Shown: positions 5,610 to 7,874 of the stretch, in pieces
Position numbering within the stretch: position 1 is the stretch's first letter
Layout: every line of letters starts with the position of its first letter
Assembly: GCA_903831165.1 (NCBI GenBank)
Contig: CAIKWV010000616.1
Location: 1 to 7,874 of the forward strand
Origin: an uncultured cyanobacterium
GTDB lineage: Bacteria > Cyanobacteriota > Cyanobacteriia > PCC-6307 > Cyanobiaceae
Length of the DNA: 7,874 nucleotides
Direction of reading: 5' to 3'
The notes under the pieces: model-generated
The model's input: only the letters and a program-made list of their open reading frames with translations
Databases searched by the model: none
Told to the model about the DNA's origin: nothing
Made by a program: the position numbers and the translations under genes

Positions 5610-6065
5610 TCATGGTTTCAGCGGCTGAAAAAGTATCTCGAACTCTATGCCGTTGGGGTCTCGCGCATAGAAACCCACCATGCCGTCTGAACTCGCTATC
5701 AGTGATGTAGGTTCTTCAGCCGTTTCGAAGTGATATTTCCCCGATCGGAATAGTCTTATCCAGCGCTCTCTCGAGGCCTCAAGCTTTTCCAGGGAGGAAA
5801 CCTCCAGGCAGAAGTGCACTATTCCAAGCGCGTTTGTTGGCTGTAAAATGTAATCGACTGCGATGTCGAATATGTGGAATTTCATGGCTCCGGTCTGCAA
5901 TTCGCACAGCTGATTGCACGTTGGCATGCGGGCCGGGTTCTGCAGTTGCTCTTTGGTCATATGCCAGTTCTCTGCACAACCGAAGAATTCCCGATACCAC
6001 GCCACAGTGTTGGCATGGTCGCGGGCCTGGATGGCGATGTGATCGAATCTGAAGTCAAAGCTCAT
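5610..6065 (-). CDS. VOC-family metalloenzyme, possibly an L-DOPA 2,3-dioxygenase-like extradiol enzyme
   Basis: A 151-residue single-domain vicinal-oxygen-chelate protein with two beta-alpha-beta-beta-beta modules. Module 1 starts FDHIAIQARD (7-16), followed by helix NTVAWYREFFG (19-29). Module 2 starts GIVHFCLEV (81-89) and ends FYARDPNGIEFEILF (132-146). His9, His84 and Glu143 sit where VOC enzymes place their 2-His-1-carboxylate metal site; His64 (KFHIF) is a further candidate. Size and overall pattern recall LmbB1/HrmF-type L-DOPA 2,3-dioxygenases, about 150-170 residues, which cleave the catechol ring of DOPA. This is recollection, supported by the hydroxylase-like neighbour downstream. 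Glyoxalase I, FosA-like or other VOC functions remain possible. An in-frame TAG three codons before ATG 6065 fixes the start. First gene of a two-gene unit; lower GC than the aminotransferase upstream. Confidence 0.7.
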   Translation of the reverse strand: MSFDFRFDHIAIQARDHANTVAWYREFFGCAENWHMTKEQLQNPARMPTCNQLCELQTGAMKFHIFDIAVDYILQPTNALGIVHFCLEVSSLEKLEASRERWIRLFRSGKYHFETAEEPTSLIASSDGMVGFYARDPNGIEFEILFQPLKP

Positions 6066-6076
6066 GACGCACTAGT

Positions 6077-6096
6077 CCCCCTCCAAATTAAGTATA
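6077..6096 (-). promoter_or_regulatory. possible -10 box and purine-rich ribosome site of the VOC-hydroxylase operon
   Basis: On the minus strand TATACT lies at 6096-6091 within an AT-rich patch (TTATACTTAATTT) and GGAGGGGG at 6084-6077, 11 bases before ATG 6065. The same TATACT hexamer precedes the MFS gene. No convincing -35 is seen. The purine tract is somewhat far from the start codon for a standard Shine-Dalgarno sequence. Confidence 0.4.
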
Positions 6097-6238
6097 AGCC
6101 CCCTCTGCCAGGAAAGATGACGCCTCTCCATTCCGACCATTTCAACCACCAGGGGGCCTGACGGGCGAGGAGCCGGGCCGCTGATCGCAGCCGGCGTGCC
6201 CCGCACAGACCGGAGGGGTATCGGCTTAGGCCTGCTGC

Positions 6239-6266
6239 CCTTGATCGAAGCCCTGGGAAATCAAGG
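6239..6266 (-). terminator. weak hairpin downstream of the aminotransferase gene
   Basis: CCTTGAT (6239-6245) and ATCAAGG (6260-6266) form a 7-bp stem with a 14-base loop, 34 bases past the aminotransferase stop. There is no T-run. Placement fits an end-of-transcript structure, but a stem this short could be chance. The rest of 6066-6300 holds no gene that I can see. Confidence 0.25.
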
Positions 6267-6300
6267 TGATCAGCGAGGAAGATGGCTTGCCTGCAGGCTC

Positions 6301-7566
6301 TCAGCGGCCGCGGCTGCCCAGCCCTGCCAGCAATCGGCCCAGGGCCTCCGCCAGCGTGGGCGCATCCAGCAGGCCGTAGCTCAGCCTCAGAACCGCCGTT
6401 CCCGCTTCGGCAGCCAGCCCGAAGCTCTCGCCGGGCAGGGCCGCCACGCCATGTTCAAGGATCAGTCGCTCGACCAGGGCCTCACCGCTGCCGTCGGTTT
6501 CCACCGCCAGCAGCGCGTAGAAAGCGCCATCGGGTTCGGCCAGCAAGTGGGCGGCGAGCCCCGGGCCGCGGGCGTTCTGCAGGGCCTCCAGCAGCTGCCG
6601 GCGGTGTTGGCGCAGGGTCGTGAGTCGCTCCTCCAGCCAGGTGGGGGCACTGCCGAGGGCGGCGATGGCGGCCCGCTGCATCAGCCTTGGCGGGCAGATC
6701 AGGATCGTGTCCTGCACCTTGGCCAGGGCGGCCATCAGGGAGGTGGGCACCGCGGCGTAGCCCAGGCGCCAGCCCGCCATGCCATGGGACTTGGAGAGCG
6801 ATTGCAGCGTGATCGTGTGGGCGCCTGCGCCGGGGGCTGAGCCCGGACTCCAGTGGGGTTCGTCCCCATGCACGAATACCGCATAGGCCTCATCGCTGAT
6901 GTGAAACAGGCCATGCCGGGCGCAGAGGGCATTGATGGCCGCCAGGACGCTGCGGGGAAGGACCACGCCACTGGGATTGTTGGGCGAGATCGTCACGATC
7001 GCCCGGGTGCGGCGGGTGATCGCCGCCGCCAGGCGCTCCGGGTCGGGAATCAGGCCGGCTGCGGGGGTGATGGGGATGCCCCCGGCCAGCTGCACCGCCA
7101 TGACGTGGTTGAAGTAGTAAGGCGCCGGCAGGATCACCTCATCGCCCGGATCGCAGATCACCTGGGCCAGGGCGTTGAAGGCCATGTTGCTGCCGGCGGT
7201 GACCAGCAGCGAGCTGCCCTCCAGGTCCAGGCCCCAGCGCCCCTCCAGTTCGGTGCCGATGGCCGCCAGCAGGGCCGGGTCCCCGACCACCGGGCCGTAG
7301 CGATCAAGGCCGGCCGCCTGTTCTGGATCGGCCGCCGCCGCGTCCAGGGCTTGCTGGAGCGCCTGGTGCACCGCGGGTGGCGGCCCCCAGCCCACCATGC
7401 CCTGGGCCAGGGACAGGCAGCCAGGCCGGCGGGCCATCAACTGGCCCACCAGCGGGATCACGGGCGTGAGCACGGCGTCGAGCCGAGCGGCAGCCTGCGG
7501 ACGGTGGCTCTGTTCGGCTTCGGGCTGGGGCTGCATGGGCTGGTTCGGAGCTGACGCCGGGGCCAT
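6301..7566 (-). CDS. class I/II PLP-dependent aminotransferase (aspartate-aminotransferase fold)
   Basis: Cytosolic fold-type I transaminase, 421 residues from ATG 7566. In that numbering: LSLAQGMVGWGPP (51-63) near the N-terminus, YGPVVGDPALLAAI (90-103), the TAGSNMAFNAL PLP-phosphate segment (123-133), PAPYYFNH (147-154), SPNNPSG (194-200), SDEAY (224-228) with Asp225 expected to pair with the PLP nitrogen, and SLSKSHGMAGWRLGY (256-270) with Lys259 as the Schiff-base lysine. RLSYG near the C-terminus supplies the carboxylate-binding Arg. All catalytic residues are present. Substrate specificity is not readable; aspartate, aromatic or other acceptors are possible. The start is uncertain: the frame is open back to GTG 7686, and ATG 7536 is also possible; conserved sequence begins only around LDAVLTPVIPLVG, preceded by a Pro/Gln-rich tail. 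GC-rich like the native genes, so I do not count it in the island. Confidence 0.9.
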   Translation of the reverse strand: MAPASAPNQPMQPQPEAEQSHRPQAAARLDAVLTPVIPLVGQLMARRPGCLSLAQGMVGWGPPPAVHQALQQALDAAAADPEQAAGLDRYGPVVGDPALLAAIGTELEGRWGLDLEGSSLLVTAGSNMAFNALAQVICDPGDEVILPAPYYFNHVMAVQLAGGIPITPAAGLIPDPERLAAAITRRTRAIVTISPNNPSGVVLPRSVLAAINALCARHGLFHISDEAYAVFVHGDEPHWSPGSAPGAGAHTITLQSLSKSHGMAGWRLGYAAVPTSLMAALAKVQDTILICPPRLMQRAAIAALGSAPTWLEERLTTLRQHRRQLLEALQNARGPGLAAHLLAEPDGAFYALLAVETDGSGEALVERLILEHGVAALPGESFGLAAEAGTAVLRLSYGLLDAPTLAEALGRLLAGLGSRGR

Positions 7567-7760
7567 GGTCTGGGGTTCTCTCAACTGGGGCTGGGGTGCG
7601 TGCGGCAGTCGTGACAGGTTCGGCGCTTCGACTCCCCGGTCTGGGTGCCGCTGGGATGGTTTCAGCCGGAGCGGAGTCAGCCGCACCGGGTTGCGAGGCC
7701 GCGGAGCCGGTGGGGGCCATGGCCGCTCCAGAAAGCGCTGAAGCGGTGGATTTGTTTGGC

Positions 7761-7874
7761 CTAGCCTCCCACCGGCAACAGCAGTTCGAGCAGCGCGCCA
7801 CCCTCGGGGTGGTTGCCGGCCTGAACGCGACCGCCATGGGTGAGCGCGATCTGTTGCACGATCGCCAGGCCCAG
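7761..7874 (-). CDS. sensor histidine kinase, last 37 residues of the ATP-binding domain
   Basis: The minus strand reads LGLAIVQQIALTHGGRV, then NHPEGGALLELLLP, then stop at 7761. This is the end of a HATPase_c domain: the G2 box (G)LGLAIV, the helix after it, HGG and the final strand EGGALLELLLP. It belongs to a two-component sensor kinase whose sensor, dimerisation and most of the catalytic domain lie beyond the window. The reading frame ends three residues after the last strand, with no receiver domain. The gene is upstream of the aminotransferase on the same strand, separated by roughly 195 bases, so co-transcription is possible but not shown. Confidence 0.85.
   Translation of the reverse strand: MGLAIVQQIALTHGGRVQAGNHPEGGALLELLLPVGG

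Larger units (their letters stand above)
3230..6065. other. GC-poorer three-gene accessory island (MFS transporter, EF-hand oxygenase-like protein, VOC protein)
   Basis: The three genes here share lower GC and more mixed third-codon positions than the exb cassette and the aminotransferase on either side. As hand-counted examples, 1621-1680 has 45 G+C of 60, 5281-5340 has 32 of 60. Gene content is accessory in character. No integrase, transposase or tRNA flanks it in this window, so the insertion mechanism is not visible. The exact edges are uncertain, lying somewhere in 3050-3230 and 6065-6230. Confidence 0.6.

Noticed and set aside
5610..6065. VOC protein as a FosA/bleomycin-type antibiotic resistance protein
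   Set aside because: The metal-site layout alone would allow it, but the pairing with the hydroxylase-like gene and the single-domain extradiol-like pattern fit a biosynthetic dioxygenase better. Not formally excluded.
6196..6840. 214-codon plus-strand open frame opposite the aminotransferase
   Set aside because: Gln/Gly-rich shadow; the minus strand has complete aminotransferase motifs.
6301..7566. Aminotransferase as a partner of the tyrosine/DOPA-type island genes
   Set aside because: It is GC-rich like the native genes, has its own hairpin-like end and is separated by a roughly 235-base gap from the VOC gene. A functional link cannot be supported from sequence alone.
1..7874. CRISPR array, tRNA, rRNA, IS element or perfect HIP1 octamers
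   Set aside because: None was found on reading. Several GATCG-centred near-matches to HIP1 exist but no complete GCGATCGC.

Overview
The window is most likely from a GC-rich unicellular cyanobacterium of the Synechococcus/Cyanobium type. This is an inference from the strongly GC-rich native genes, the cyanobacterial look of the CysK N-terminus, weak Shine-Dalgarno sequences and tight gene packing. No 16S rRNA, photosynthesis gene or perfect GCGATCGC (HIP1) octamer is present to prove it.

Layout. 1-325 (minus) is the 5' part of cysK, cysteine synthase A. Divergent from it, 390-2702 (plus) is a four-gene cassette in which every gene overlaps the next by the 4-base ATGA: an ExbB/TolQ-type channel protein, two different small ExbD/TolR-like proteins, and a TonB-like protein with one membrane anchor and a Pro/Ser/Gly/Arg-rich body but no recognisable TonB C-terminal domain. 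A perfect 11-bp hairpin follows it. The next 500 bases hold an unlisted 59-codon minus-strand ORF for a small membrane protein and a set of GCTCGGGC-type inverted repeats.

3230-6065 is a visibly GC-poorer three-gene island. It holds a 12-helix MFS transporter (plus) converging, with a 6-base overlap of the 3' ends, on a two-gene minus-strand operon: a 151-aa vicinal-oxygen-chelate (VOC) protein followed by a 346-aa protein. By my recollection of the families, the 346-aa protein resembles the heme-dependent L-tyrosine 3-hydroxylases (LmbB2/HrmE type), and the VOC protein resembles the small L-DOPA 2,3-dioxygenases (LmbB1/HrmF type) that work with them in lincomycin, hormaomycin and anthramycin-type pathways. 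The hydroxylase-like protein ends in two canonical EF-hand calcium-binding loops, an unusual fusion. If the assignments hold, the island would convert tyrosine to DOPA and then to a 2,3-cleaved product (a 4-alkylproline precursor, or a muscaflavin-like compound), exported or imported by the MFS protein. The later 4-alkylproline enzymes are not in the window.

6301-7566 (minus) returns to GC-rich native sequence with a class I/II PLP-dependent aminotransferase. 7761-7874 (minus) is the last 37 codons of a sensor histidine kinase. No tRNA, rRNA, CRISPR array, transposase or integrase was seen.
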